64,000 nt of DNA from CANMXU01 sp052030545 (GTDB lineage: Bacteria; Pseudomonadota; Gammaproteobacteria; Enterobacterales; Alteromonadaceae). A model generated the notes under the pieces. It was not told the DNA's origin. It ran no database searches and saw only the letters and a program-made list of their open reading frames with translations. The translations under genes and the position numbers were made by a program. The DNA lies in contig NZ_JBPDIH010000005.1 of assembly GCF_052030545.1 (NCBI RefSeq), positions 248,001-312,000 of the forward strand. Direction: 5' to 3'. Shown here piece by piece: positions 26,934 to 36,671 of this stretch. Each line of letters opens with the position of its first letter. The stretch's first letter is position 1.

Positions 26934-28049
26934 TTAGAGGCGATGCTGATGTAATTGATAAAATTGATGCATTTTTTGCTGAGCATCATTAGACAAAGTT
27001 TGCTCGGCCAAATACCAATACAGTTTTCGCGCTGAAATAATCGTTAAATGTTCAATTTTAGCGGCAAGCAAACTATTAATGGCTTGCTGGTCAAGGTGGC
27101 TACTTTTTAATATTTGCACGAATAAATGCACTTCTTGATGCTGCCAATCACGCGATAATTGACTAGAAATACGATGTAAAAATGCTGAAGACGTTTTCGC
27201 TTTGTTATTAAGCACACTTTGCAGTGCTAAAAGACGCACCGGCAGTAAATCATGCTCAAGCAAAAATACGATTTGCTGTTGATAATCCGCTTTATTAAAT
27301 TGTTCAATATATCGAATAAAAGCCATTAAATAATTTTGACTATTAACATTTATTCCATGGCGCAAAATATCAGCGCTTTCTCCGTCGAACGCTCTTTTTA
27401 GGGTTAATTGTTCAAGAGCATAAAGTTTAAGAAATTCATCAGTAGATCTAGCCAATTGATAAAGCGACTTTATGCTTTTGCTCTGCCCGCTATGGCGACG
27501 TATTTTTTCGACAATTTCACCGTTGGCAAAGTGCCATAGGGTAAAACAAGTCCATATTGCGCCTTCAACATAATCGTTTTTATTAATAGCGATGGTTGCG
27601 CCAGACATAGCGTCAACCGAGTTGCCACCACTGTTTTTCGCGACCAATTCTTCTTTGTAAAATAGCTGCAGGCTATTCGCCCGATCACTTAAAATTCGAT
27701 CAAGCTTGCGATAATCTGCATGTTCAAACGCCTGCCCTTGGCCTTTTTCAAGGGTAATACCACTTCGCAAGGTGAGTTTTTGATAACGGCCAAATTGGTC
27801 CCAATGCAAAGTAACTGGGTCAACTTTACAGACTTTTTCACCACAATAAACCGATTCAACGTCCATCGAATAGTTGCTATCGTCGTTTAACCCACTACTG
27901 CTAACACGTAATATTTTAGTGATGGGTTTATCAGTTAAATTTGCAGCATGACCAAAACTCACTTGCACCTGTTGTGCTTGAAAGTCATCAAGCACAATCA
28001 AAAAAGCGCTAGTGCACAGTAAAACCGCAACAACCACTAGCCACTTCAT
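26934..28049 (-). CDS. Membrane-anchored protein with a flavinylation-like SGAT motif
   Basis: Protein of 371 residues with an N-terminal membrane helix or uncleaved signal (MKWLVVVAVLLCTSAFLIVL) and the rest outside the cytoplasm. Residues 146-152 read DAMSGAT, which matches the pattern of FMN-binding domains (RnfG/NqrC type) where the Thr (T152 here) carries covalent FMN attached by ApbE. Two cysteines (C69, C74) lie in YCGEKVCK. The C-terminal half looks all-helical and repeat-like, and may be a HEAT-type solenoid. Its start codon overlaps the stop of the FAD oxidoreductase gene upstream (TAATG), so the two are made together. It may pass electrons to or from that enzyme. I do not recognise the family as a whole. 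Confidence 0.7.
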   Translation of the reverse strand: MKWLVVVAVLLCTSAFLIVLDDFQAQQVQVSFGHAANLTDKPITKILRVSSSGLNDDSNYSMDVESVYCGEKVCKVDPVTLHWDQFGRYQKLTLRSGITLEKGQGQAFEHADYRKLDRILSDRANSLQLFYKEELVAKNSGGNSVDAMSGATIAINKNDYVEGAIWTCFTLWHFANGEIVEKIRRHSGQSKSIKSLYQLARSTDEFLKLYALEQLTLKRAFDGESADILRHGINVNSQNYLMAFIRYIEQFNKADYQQQIVFLLEHDLLPVRLLALQSVLNNKAKTSSAFLHRISSQLSRDWQHQEVHLFVQILKSSHLDQQAINSLLAAKIEHLTIISARKLYWYLAEQTLSNDAQQKMHQFYQLHQHRL

Positions 28050-29974
28050 TAGGCGTAAGCTCTCACTTCATAAAGTCTTGCTTGGTTTTTCCCGTAGGTT
28101 TGTATTAGCTCAATTTTTATCGCAGTGGCTAAAACGGGTGCAAACGACAATGTAATTAGCCGTGTGCGGTTATTGTCTAAGGTAGCAACGGTTTGCCATT
28201 GACCTTTTATTCGTGCCAATACCGCTAACGACTTCATCATTTCTTCAGGTACGTTGTTACGATATATCCCTTCGTTTTGAGAATCTTTTCGCATCATAAT
28301 ATTGCGCTGTAAATTGGTATCGCATTTTATTTCAACCTGTGAAATCGTCACCGGTTCTTGCCATTCTAACTGCACATTGGCAGGTAATTGGCGCGACTGC
28401 CAATGGTTGATATTGCCATCAATATCGCGAGAGATTCCATTGATTAAATGTTTTGCCTCACCTGAAGATGTGCTTGAGGCAAATAATTCAAGCGTTTGTT
28501 TAGCAAGATCTTTATCATCATTGGCTGGGCGTTTAGGAATATAAACATCAGCACGTAACAAACTTTCCTGTAATTGCGAAATATGATGCCTTGCAAGTTC
28601 TCTCGGACTAACATTTTTATCGCAGCACAAACTTGCCGCAGTGCCAACCGCTTGTCCTTGCAGTGCACAAGTGGCCATAATGCGACTCGACGATAAAGCA
28701 ATATGTGTTTGACTAACGTTACGCCCAGCAAAGAGTAAATTCGCAATATTTTTTGAATATAAACTGCGAAATGGAAACTGATATATTTCTTCAAAATGCG
28801 CATGAAAATAGCTCGGTGGCTCAGTCGGGTTTTCAATACCGCCGGGGTTATGTTCATCTAACGACCACCCCCCAAAAGCCACCGCGTCGTCAAAGTGTTT
28901 ATAGCCGAGCATATCGGGCTCAGACAATATATAATCGCCAATAAAACGACGAGATTCACGCCTTGAGGGCAACGATCCAACCCAGTCTAACGCTAAATTT
29001 TCAGACTCAGGAAACTTGCCTGAGTTTTTAATGTAGTGCCAAACACCATGTAAATAAGCCATTAATTTATGACGATTAATTTCAGCATCTGCAATAATAT
29101 CATCGTCGCTACCTACCTCTATCCACCAAATACCTTCGTGGTAAGCATGAAATTTACGTTTCTGATGAGCGCCATTTTTTTCTGGATCGTATTCCATTGC
29201 CCAACTTGGCGGCGAATAAGGCATAGGTTTACCCATATCTTTTGCCGACATTAATAACGATGCGCCCATTTGCCAGCCATCCGGTTTATCTGGTGCATAC
29301 TGCTCGTTAAATTCTTCTTTGCCTTCACGTCCGGTACGATACTCCGCACCAGCAGAAGCCGCTAGCAAACCGTCACCGGAACAATCAATAAAATATTTAG
29401 CCGACAACAAATATTCCGTTTCCGTGGTTAACTGCCAGCAACGCGCCGTTTCTAGCGTGTCACCATTGGTAATGGCTTCAATGGCTTGAGTATTTAGTAA
29501 TAACTCAATATTTGGCTCACGAATAACAAAGTCATACAAGACATGGTCCCACACGGGAAAAGACTCTTGTGGGTTTTCAAAGCGGTTATGCAATAGCATT
29601 TCTTCGATAATGCCAGTTTCACGCTCGGGCAAACCATTTTTTAAATGATTAACGCCATTAAGATGAACGCGCATCTCACTAGAGGCATTGCCTCCTAATA
29701 CCGGTCTATCTTGCACTAAAATCACACTAGCGCCATTTCTTGCCGCAGACACGGCAGCGCAAATTCCCGCGGCGCCACCACCAATTACGACAACATCAGC
29801 GTGCTTTTTTTGTTGTCGATTGGGTTTCATCGACTTGCCTTTGCCTAAATGCAGCCACTTATCTTTGCTACGACTGGCAATTGAATTGTTACTGCTTGCC
29901 TGTGCGATACTTGGTGCTAACCCTGTTGCGGCAAGACTTGCTGCGCCTAATTTAAAAAAGCTTCTTCTTTTCAT
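28049..29974 (-). CDS. Tat-exported FAD-dependent oxidoreductase
   Basis: Flavoprotein of 641 residues of the FAD_oxidored type often found in polysaccharide utilisation loci. A twin-arginine signal MKRRSFFKLGAAS is followed by a cleavable hydrophobic part (to about residue 26). The dinucleotide-binding motif is VVVIGGGAAGICAA (61-74), and GGNASSEMRVHLNG and LLFAGRNVSQTHIA are further FAD contacts typical of this family. The C-terminal 130 residues look like a beta-sandwich (carbohydrate-binding or discoidin-like). It should act on a sugar derivative in the periplasm, substrate unknown. It is translationally coupled to the SGAT-motif protein and follows a sulfatase by 20 bp. Confidence 0.85.
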   Translation of the reverse strand: MKRRSFFKLGAASLAATGLAPSIAQASSNNSIASRSKDKWLHLGKGKSMKPNRQQKKHADVVVIGGGAAGICAAVSAARNGASVILVQDRPVLGGNASSEMRVHLNGVNHLKNGLPERETGIIEEMLLHNRFENPQESFPVWDHVLYDFVIREPNIELLLNTQAIEAITNGDTLETARCWQLTTETEYLLSAKYFIDCSGDGLLAASAGAEYRTGREGKEEFNEQYAPDKPDGWQMGASLLMSAKDMGKPMPYSPPSWAMEYDPEKNGAHQKRKFHAYHEGIWWIEVGSDDDIIADAEINRHKLMAYLHGVWHYIKNSGKFPESENLALDWVGSLPSRRESRRFIGDYILSEPDMLGYKHFDDAVAFGGWSLDEHNPGGIENPTEPPSYFHAHFEEIYQFPFRSLYSKNIANLLFAGRNVSQTHIALSSSRIMATCALQGQAVGTAASLCCDKNVSPRELARHHISQLQESLLRADVYIPKRPANDDKDLAKQTLELFASSTSSGEAKHLINGISRDIDGNINHWQSRQLPANVQLEWQEPVTISQVEIKCDTNLQRNIMMRKDSQNEGIYRNNVPEEMMKSLAVLARIKGQWQTVATLDNNRTRLITLSFAPVLATAIKIELIQTYGKNQARLYEVRAYA

Positions 29975-29994
29975 GTGCTGGCCTTTGAATTAAA

Positions 29995-31680
29995 TCATTT
30001 ATGAGAGTTTGGATAACGTTGTTGTTTTAATTGCTTTAATAATAAGCTTGCGATTGTGCGCTCACTGGCAGCGATGTTATTGGTTTCATTAGGGTCATTT
30101 TGATGATCATATAATTCAACAAACATCGGTGCCTTGTTATAGTCACGGGTATCTTGCCAAGCAATAAGACGATACTGCTTAGTTCGCATTGCATAGGCCA
30201 TTAAGTGTTGTTCAAAAAGTTCCCGCTGCCATCGCTGCCCGACTTGGCTTTTTATCTTGTCTTCAACTTGCTCAATCAGTGGACCAAAATAAGTCTCTCT
30301 CATACCTTTTCTTAATGGGTACGCGCCCCACTCTCTAAGCGCAGGTGTTGGGAACTGACTATAAGCTGCCGTTTTTAATTGCCGCTCTGGTTGGCTAAAT
30401 AATGGCACTAAACTTATACCATCTAGGTTTTGGGGTGTTTCTAACCCGGCAAGTACGGTTAGTGTTGGAAAAATATCGACAAGCTCAACTAAAGCATTTG
30501 AACGAACAGAAGCTGCGTTTTGTTGATATTGTTTAGCAAGTTTTGGCGTCCAAAATATGAGTGGCACACGCGTAGCAATTTCATAATTGGTCGCTTTTCC
30601 CCAAATGCCTTTTTCGCCTAAGTGATAGCCATGATCGCTCCACAAGACAATAATGGTATTGTCGAGCAAGTTTTCTTTCGCTAGCGCGGCAATTAGTTTT
30701 CCAATTTGTGCATCAACATAACTCACAGTTGCGAGGTAGGCGTGTTTTAGCTGCTTTGCTTGCTCGGTAGAAATGTTTCCTTGTTTGGGAATATCAAAAA
30801 ACGTTCTTAATTCAAACGAAGCATGTAATCCCATCGTTGCACCATTTTGAGGTGCTTGCGTATCTTGGCTTAGCATTATTTTATCTCGCTGATATAAATC
30901 CCAATATTTTTTGGGGGCTATCCAAGGTAAGTGTGGCTTTTTCATACCAAAAGCTAAGAAAAATGGCTGTTGGTTAGACTCGGTTAGTCGTGCTAACGCG
31001 GCTATGGCAAGCTCGGTACTATAACCGTCTGGGTAGATATGATCGGCAACTGGCTCACCTTCTACGGCAGGTCCACTGCCCAAACCAAATCTTGCTTGCT
31101 GCCCATATTTAGCAAACATGGCTTTACGGTGAGTTTGTTGTATTTGGGCATTACCAGCATTAGCGTACCGAACAGGTTTTGCTGTAGATGAAGGCAACCA
31201 ACTTGCTTTAGGTAGCCAACTCCACGACTTCTCATCGTCTAAATCACCGTGATGAAATATCTTGCCGACATAGGTGGTTTGGTAACCTTGTTCTTTAAAA
31301 TACTGCGGGATAGTAACAACCTCAGGGATTTTTGCTCGAAATTTAACGTAATTATGAGTAACACCCAATGTAACTGGACGTAAGCCCGTCATAACACTCG
31401 CGCGCGATGGCCCACATATCGCTTGTTGTGCATAAGCGTGGTTAAATTGGATCCCCTGTGAAGCTAATTTATCGATATTGGGTGTTACGGCAATATTACT
31501 GCCATAGCTGCCAATTTCAGGACGTAAATCGTCAATAGAAATAAATAAAACATTAGGCTGAGTTAATACGGCTTGAGCAAATAACGGCGGATGTAAAGCA
31601 AAAGCAATAACCATTACTATCCGTCTAATGATTAACGGTGAAACGATATTTTTTAATGCAATGATAAAATTCAATGTCAT
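29995..31680 (-). CDS. Secreted S1-family sulfatase, iduronate-2-sulfatase-like
   Basis: Formylglycine-dependent sulfatase of 561 residues. The modification motif is C89-G-P-S-R93 (AICGPSRAS), metal-binding Asp residues are D50-D51 (SIDDLRP), and HDH/K-type motifs such as WSDHGYHLGEKG are present. The layout (PNVLFISIDDLRPEIGSYG, KKPHLPWIAPKKYWDLY) resembles the iduronate-2-sulfatase branch, which also includes algal-galactan sulfatases. A signal peptide ends near residue 36 (LFAQA). It would remove a sulfate ester from algal oligosaccharides in the periplasm. No sulfatase-maturase gene is in the window. Probably first gene of a transcript with the FAD oxidoreductase, SGAT protein and GH16. 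Confidence 0.93.
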   Translation of the reverse strand: MTLNFIIALKNIVSPLIIRRIVMVIAFALHPPLFAQAVLTQPNVLFISIDDLRPEIGSYGSNIAVTPNIDKLASQGIQFNHAYAQQAICGPSRASVMTGLRPVTLGVTHNYVKFRAKIPEVVTIPQYFKEQGYQTTYVGKIFHHGDLDDEKSWSWLPKASWLPSSTAKPVRYANAGNAQIQQTHRKAMFAKYGQQARFGLGSGPAVEGEPVADHIYPDGYSTELAIAALARLTESNQQPFFLAFGMKKPHLPWIAPKKYWDLYQRDKIMLSQDTQAPQNGATMGLHASFELRTFFDIPKQGNISTEQAKQLKHAYLATVSYVDAQIGKLIAALAKENLLDNTIIVLWSDHGYHLGEKGIWGKATNYEIATRVPLIFWTPKLAKQYQQNAASVRSNALVELVDIFPTLTVLAGLETPQNLDGISLVPLFSQPERQLKTAAYSQFPTPALREWGAYPLRKGMRETYFGPLIEQVEDKIKSQVGQRWQRELFEQHLMAYAMRTKQYRLIAWQDTRDYNKAPMFVELYDHQNDPNETNNIAASERTIASLLLKQLKQQRYPNSHK

Positions 31681-31779
31681 TTGGCTACCTAAATTTCAAA
31701 TAGGGCTATCCATCAAGCTATTGTTTATAGATAAGCAAAGCGCGTTAACGATATAACCTGTCTATGCTGCGTAAACAAT

Positions 31780-31822
31780 GAAATAAAAAGGCACGCTAGC
31801 CTAAAATGTTTAAACTAGCGTG
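31780..31822 (-). terminator. Rho-independent terminator after the GH42-like gene
   Basis: CACGCTAG (31792-31799) pairs with CTAGCGTG (31815-31822). On the minus strand the stem is followed by CCTTTTTATT. It lies 14 bases past the stop codon at 31836. Confidence 0.85.
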
Positions 31823-31835
31823 AGATGATTTGAAC

Positions 31836-34295
31836 TTACTTTGGCGTAACTTCTAGCAATAAAATGCCTTCAGATTCAAGTTCAAAGCTTGAGTTGAGTG
31901 AGTTGCTGGTCATTAAGTTTTTAATGACCATGTTTTGGCCAGTTCTTAACGATAAGTCAATTTTAGCCGTGTGGTGACCAACATTTAAAATGTTAACCAA
32001 ATAACTGCCATTAGGCTGTTTCACTGTGCGCCATGTCGTTGTTTTATGAGCAACACCGCTATCTTGTGTCAGTACAACATCCGATAAGCTGTTGTTATTA
32101 ACTTCTGCCAGTGCCGCTTGCTTAATTTTGGCAATATCGCTTGTTTCAAGCACAATTAGTTTGCCTTTACCCGCGCTTAGTTTTGCTGTGCGTTTTTGAC
32201 CATATTCATTCAGTGACAAGCTGTTTGAATTATCTAAAATCACGGTACCGCCTTGGCTTAAATATCCTTGAATGGTGGCAAATTCTTCATCGCTTACATA
32301 GTGATTTCGATAAACAACAATCGCATCCCATTGGCTATTATCTTGCTTTTCAATAATATTTTTCGTGGCAAATCCCATCGGGAAACCTTCAAAGAATAGT
32401 TCTTCGTAAAGCTTGTAGCCTTGGGTCATGTAGTCATCAATATTGATGGCGGTTGTTTCTGAATAAAATAAGCGCAGTGGTCGACGTTGTTCACGCAGGG
32501 CTACAATTTCTTCTGAGAAACTGTTTAAGTCGTACATCACTTGGGTCACTTCGTTTGTAACATGCGGCTGCATATTATTTGAACCTGCATAGGCGCCGCC
32601 TAAACCTGGGTCGAAAAAGTCTAAGTCGCCTTCTAAGCGATCTTCTGGTGAGCCATCTGGATCACGTGCCCAAAACCAGCCCATGTTGGCATCCATACCC
32701 AATAATGTTGCCAGCCAATACACACTGCGCACATAACTGGTACGGGTGTCTAAGTCACGCCATTGACCTGAAGATAAAAAGTGCGACTCTGAGTTAACGT
32801 TAATTTTATTTGGCGCAACCGATTCCATAAAGTCGTGGAACATGGCAACAATGCCCCAGTGATAGCTGTATTTTTCAAGCCATGCTGATGATTTACCCGG
32901 ACGAATATTTTTACTACCAAACGACTTGGCATCATGACCAACCATAGTGGTTAATTCCGCCAAAGCTTCGGTATCGATACCGCCTGAGCGTGAATTGTCC
33001 ATGAACATACGCGGCATAATTTTAATATGTGTATCTGCCTCGGGGTTTACTGAATGAAGCTCTTTCTGCATAAAAGCAAACCAGTCGGTGCCACGGTCCA
33101 TGTTATAGCGCATCCAATCAAACCAAATGGGTTGGCCTTTTAACGCAGTATCAAGCGGTATATCAATTTCAACTTGGTCAAAGTTTGCATAGCTAGTGCC
33201 CCAAGTAGCATTTAAATGATTAATATCGCCTTGGTGTTTGTTATCTAACCACTGGCGAAATTTAGCCAAGGTGTGTCTAGAAATTGAATTCATTTCTTTA
33301 AAGCGATAGGTCCAATGGTCTTTTTCTGAAAACCAATGTGGTTCATTCGCCAATACAAAACCTAACTCGGTGACTTTTTTATCTTTGGTTAAACGCCCGG
33401 TTTCACGAATAATTTTGCCCCACAAATCACGTGCTAACGGGTTATCAACATCAAAACCGGTAAATAGCGAGCGTCCTTTGCGCACTTCGGGATCTTGCGC
33501 TTCTAGCCATTGCGGAATACCCATGATCCAATAAACCAAAAAGCCAATATTAGTATCTGGAATACCGGTGAGCTCTTTCATTAGCTCTTGATCAAAACTG
33601 CCATCTTCTTTAACCAAAAACGAGTTAATTGCGCGGTCATGATCCACCGGATATAAATTTTCACCGCCGTGATATAACGCGCCTAAATGATCATTGTAAA
33701 CATCAGTATTTGTGAGCGGCTGACCGACGGTTTTAGAAAAATAATCGTACGGGAAAATAGGCTTACCATTACTGATAAACATATTGTCGCCGGCTTTGGT
33801 GCCTTGCCAGTCGACTTTATTCACTGGACGACGTTTTATTTCGCCACCCAGCTCTTGACCTAGTACATCAATACCTTTGTCGAGTATTTCAATGACCTTG
33901 GTACGTTCAAAATCGGGAAGTTTTTCAGCTAACTCTTTTTTATTAGCGGCATAATAACGCTCGTAACCAAACGCTTTTTCAATCGTTTCAGGGTTTGCTT
34001 CATCCCAATTAGCAAATTTTAAAAACTGTTCAGCAAACCAAACAATGGTTTCTTCTCGCGCAACATCGATATTTTTCGAACGCGCGTTATCCATCATTTC
34101 AGTTAATGTTGCCAGCTTTATACGCGCTTGCTGCTCTAAAGGGCTAATTGCACTCGCTTGCGCACTTGCTAAGGTTTCTACCGCAGGTGCTGGCAAAGCT
34201 TGCGTTGCTGATTCTTGCGCATTGTCATGCTGACTACAGCCAGCCGCCATTAATGATACTGACGCAATTGATGCGGCCAAAAAATGTCGTTTCAT
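31836..34295 (-). CDS. Lipoprotein glycoside hydrolase of clan GH-A, GH42-like
   Basis: Predicted retaining glycosidase of 819 residues anchored as a lipoprotein (lipobox LMAAGC, Cys20). A TIM barrel spans about residues 170-570: GFVLANEPHWF gives the likely acid/base E318, and NVNSESHFLS is a candidate nucleophile strand. A flavodoxin-like domain follows (RRPLRLFYSETTA, DAIVVYRNHYVSDEEF, GYLSQGGTVILDNS), as in the trimerisation domain of GH42 beta-galactosidases, then a C-terminal beta domain. NEPH instead of the usual GH42 pattern makes the family uncertain; GH86/GH50-like agarases are alternatives. A helical stretch (50-150) precedes the barrel. Context suggests exo- or endo-action on agar/porphyran oligosaccharides. 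Confidence 0.75.
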   Translation of the reverse strand: MKRHFLAASIASVSLMAAGCSQHDNAQESATQALPAPAVETLASAQASAISPLEQQARIKLATLTEMMDNARSKNIDVAREETIVWFAEQFLKFANWDEANPETIEKAFGYERYYAANKKELAEKLPDFERTKVIEILDKGIDVLGQELGGEIKRRPVNKVDWQGTKAGDNMFISNGKPIFPYDYFSKTVGQPLTNTDVYNDHLGALYHGGENLYPVDHDRAINSFLVKEDGSFDQELMKELTGIPDTNIGFLVYWIMGIPQWLEAQDPEVRKGRSLFTGFDVDNPLARDLWGKIIRETGRLTKDKKVTELGFVLANEPHWFSEKDHWTYRFKEMNSISRHTLAKFRQWLDNKHQGDINHLNATWGTSYANFDQVEIDIPLDTALKGQPIWFDWMRYNMDRGTDWFAFMQKELHSVNPEADTHIKIMPRMFMDNSRSGGIDTEALAELTTMVGHDAKSFGSKNIRPGKSSAWLEKYSYHWGIVAMFHDFMESVAPNKINVNSESHFLSSGQWRDLDTRTSYVRSVYWLATLLGMDANMGWFWARDPDGSPEDRLEGDLDFFDPGLGGAYAGSNNMQPHVTNEVTQVMYDLNSFSEEIVALREQRRPLRLFYSETTAINIDDYMTQGYKLYEELFFEGFPMGFATKNIIEKQDNSQWDAIVVYRNHYVSDEEFATIQGYLSQGGTVILDNSNSLSLNEYGQKRTAKLSAGKGKLIVLETSDIAKIKQAALAEVNNNSLSDVVLTQDSGVAHKTTTWRTVKQPNGSYLVNILNVGHHTAKIDLSLRTGQNMVIKNLMTSNSLNSSFELESEGILLLEVTPK

Positions 34296-34732
34296 GGTCT
34301 CTCCCGTTGTTCTGCTTTATTTCTTTTTACACAGAAATAAGCGGATTATCTTTTTAATGAGAAATACTATACATCATATGTTTACATTCGTATACTGTTT
34401 ATAATGCTTATTTTTATTTTCTGAAAACGCCATGCGGATCATCAAAATACACTCCAGAAAATGAATAATAGATGCTCTGAAACTAATAGTTTTTATACTG
34501 AAAGAGTAACGGCGACTGATCAGAAGATAATGTTATTAACTTGAAGGAAATAATTTATATGCTAGATTTGGTTAGGTGCTAGATTTTGACTTGGCTTGAA
34601 AAGCCGCTTCAATAGCGATAAAAATTTCTATGTTAGTAACAACGGTACAGATTTATCGCGAATTGGGTTTAAAAACGAGTAACTTGGTCAGGATAGATGC
34701 TTTAGTTACTCGATTTTTAAGCCATTATGAGA
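34296..34732. promoter_or_regulatory. Upstream region of the GH42-like gene
   Basis: 437 bp without a convincing gene. It carries the promoter of the GH42-like lipoprotein gene. ATTCGTATAC at 34386-34395 shares TTCGTATAC with the perfect palindrome at 48604-48615 upstream of the GH29 gene. The part near 34733 may hold the 3' end of the sulfatase transcript, but no clear terminator was seen. Confidence 0.35.
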
Positions 34733-36211
34733 CTATTTTATGATGAGCTTTTCTTCTTTTTCAGCTTTAGCTTTTAATTGATTATATAAGTTTTCATAAA
34801 AATCTAATCGACTTTGCTGGTAAGGAGTCGCAGATAAAAAGATATTGTTCATATTTTTCTGGTTCCACTCATTCCAAAGATTTGCCATTTTAGCTTTTAG
34901 TTGCGGGTATTGCTCAACGATATTATTTTTCTCGTAAGGATCATTAATCATATCGTAAAGCTCTGCTTTTTCTTGCTTTTGAGCTAATAGATATTTGCTT
35001 TTTTCGGTTCGTACTGCCCATTTATTTTGCTCTGTTCGCCAAAAAAGAGCTTTATGCGGTGAGCCTTTTTTATCACCATTTAAGTAAGGAATAATATTCT
35101 TCCCTTCTAATGGTTTGCCTGAGGTATCGCCATCGCCCAATGCCACCGCTGTTGCCGCAATATCTAACGCAGAAACCAAACCGTTAAATGTGCCACTTTT
35201 TTTAATACCTTTAGGCCAGTGTACAAAGAATGGCACATGAGAACCGCCTTCGCGCATACTACTTTTGCCATCACGAAATGGCTTACTTGATGAATAAATT
35301 CTTTTGCCTTTACTATTTTCATTTGCCGCTGTCATTGTTGCAGCGCCACCGTTATCTGACAAAAAGAAAATCAGTGTATTATCAAATTTTCCTGATGCCT
35401 TTAACGCGTCAACCACCATACCAATACCACTGTCCATTTCATCGATCATGGCCGCATAAATTTGTCGGTGTTGATTTTTAATATGGCTGTATTTTGCAAT
35501 TGTCTTTTCAGGGGCTTGCAATGGTCCATGCGGGGCATTGTAGGCTAGGTACAGCATGAATGGTTTTTCCGCTTCCGAGACAAACTTTGCAGCATCTCTA
35601 CTTAATGCGGTGGTTAAATACTCATTAAATTCGCCAGTATTATTATTACGCATTAAAGGTTCAAAAGTACCTTCATTGGCGCCATAGCGTGGTTTATTAT
35701 TTTGTAACAATGGCAATATCATATCTGTTTGTTCAGGAAAGTAACGATGCCCCCCAGACAAAAAACCATAGAAGTAATCAAAGCCACGATTATTGGGATG
35801 AAAAACATATGAACCACCCAGATGCCATTTGCCTATAATGCCCGTGGTATAGCCTGATTTTTGTAGGCGTTTAGCAAATGTTTGTTCCGTATTTGGTAAA
35901 CCATTGTGCATATCAAACTTTGAATTAGTTAAGTTAATGTCTAAACCAAAACGTGATTGATAACGTCCTGTGATCAGTCCAGCACGAGATGGACCACAAA
36001 ATGGATGTGTTACGTAGCCATTTTTCATGATGACACCATCATGTGCTAATTGATCAAGTCTTGGCGTGAAAATATCTTTAGCGCCGGTAAAACCAACATC
36101 GCCATAACCTAGGTCATCAGCGAGAATAACTAATATGTTTGGTTTATCATTCGCAGCATAGCTATCAAGTGCAAATAACAAAAATAAAATACTTGTAAGT
36201 AGTTTAATCAT
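34733..36211 (-). CDS. Secreted S1-family sulfatase
   Basis: Arylsulfatase-type enzyme of 492 residues. Signal peptide about 1-19 (LDSYA). D32-D33 (LADDLGYGD) bind the metal, and C72-G-P-S-R76 (HPFCGPSRAG) is the formylglycine motif; FLSDNGG gives further metal ligands. YNAPHGPLQAPEKTIAKY and GGSHVPFFVHWP are typical of exo-sulfatases active on oligosaccharides. It is a single-gene unit, separated by 437 bp from the GH42-like gene. The sulfate position cannot be deduced from sequence by eye. Confidence 0.94.
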   Translation of the reverse strand: MIKLLTSILFLLFALDSYAANDKPNILVILADDLGYGDVGFTGAKDIFTPRLDQLAHDGVIMKNGYVTHPFCGPSRAGLITGRYQSRFGLDINLTNSKFDMHNGLPNTEQTFAKRLQKSGYTTGIIGKWHLGGSYVFHPNNRGFDYFYGFLSGGHRYFPEQTDMILPLLQNNKPRYGANEGTFEPLMRNNNTGEFNEYLTTALSRDAAKFVSEAEKPFMLYLAYNAPHGPLQAPEKTIAKYSHIKNQHRQIYAAMIDEMDSGIGMVVDALKASGKFDNTLIFFLSDNGGAATMTAANENSKGKRIYSSSKPFRDGKSSMREGGSHVPFFVHWPKGIKKSGTFNGLVSALDIAATAVALGDGDTSGKPLEGKNIIPYLNGDKKGSPHKALFWRTEQNKWAVRTEKSKYLLAQKQEKAELYDMINDPYEKNNIVEQYPQLKAKMANLWNEWNQKNMNNIFLSATPYQQSRLDFYENLYNQLKAKAEKEEKLIIK

Positions 36212-36671
36212 TAGTAATAGGTTCTCTCTTTTAGTTTATCTGAATATTTGAAGCAATTATTTATATAGCGTTAAAGATTGTTTTGATACCTTCATAAAAA
36301 TCACTCCCTACCAAAATAATCATTTATTTCAAATAATTATAAAAGCCAGTAGATAAGCGACCTTTGAATACGTTGAATCTAACACGTCATAAATTACACA
36401 CAAATATCATTTATATATGAATACCACCCATTATATTTAAACTTATATTTATATCAATAACCATTTTAGTAAAGCATAACGACGCTATACCAATAAGTAA
36501 GGTCAATTCTGATCAGTAGTGCTTTTTACCACTAATTTCAGTTAAACCTTATAGTTCAGCCAAAATATGGTGACGAATCATATCGACATAAAAATTCGTT
36601 TAACACAAAAAACAACATGTTATCGATAACAAACAAATCAGTAAGATTGACTAACAAACCAGAGAGTCGTT
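36212..36671. promoter_or_regulatory. Upstream region of the sulfatase, no gene seen
   Basis: AT-rich DNA between the sulfatase start (minus) and the xylulokinase remnant (plus). It should hold the sulfatase promoter and perhaps the dead promoter of the former xylose operon. No clear operator was recognised. Confidence 0.3.
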
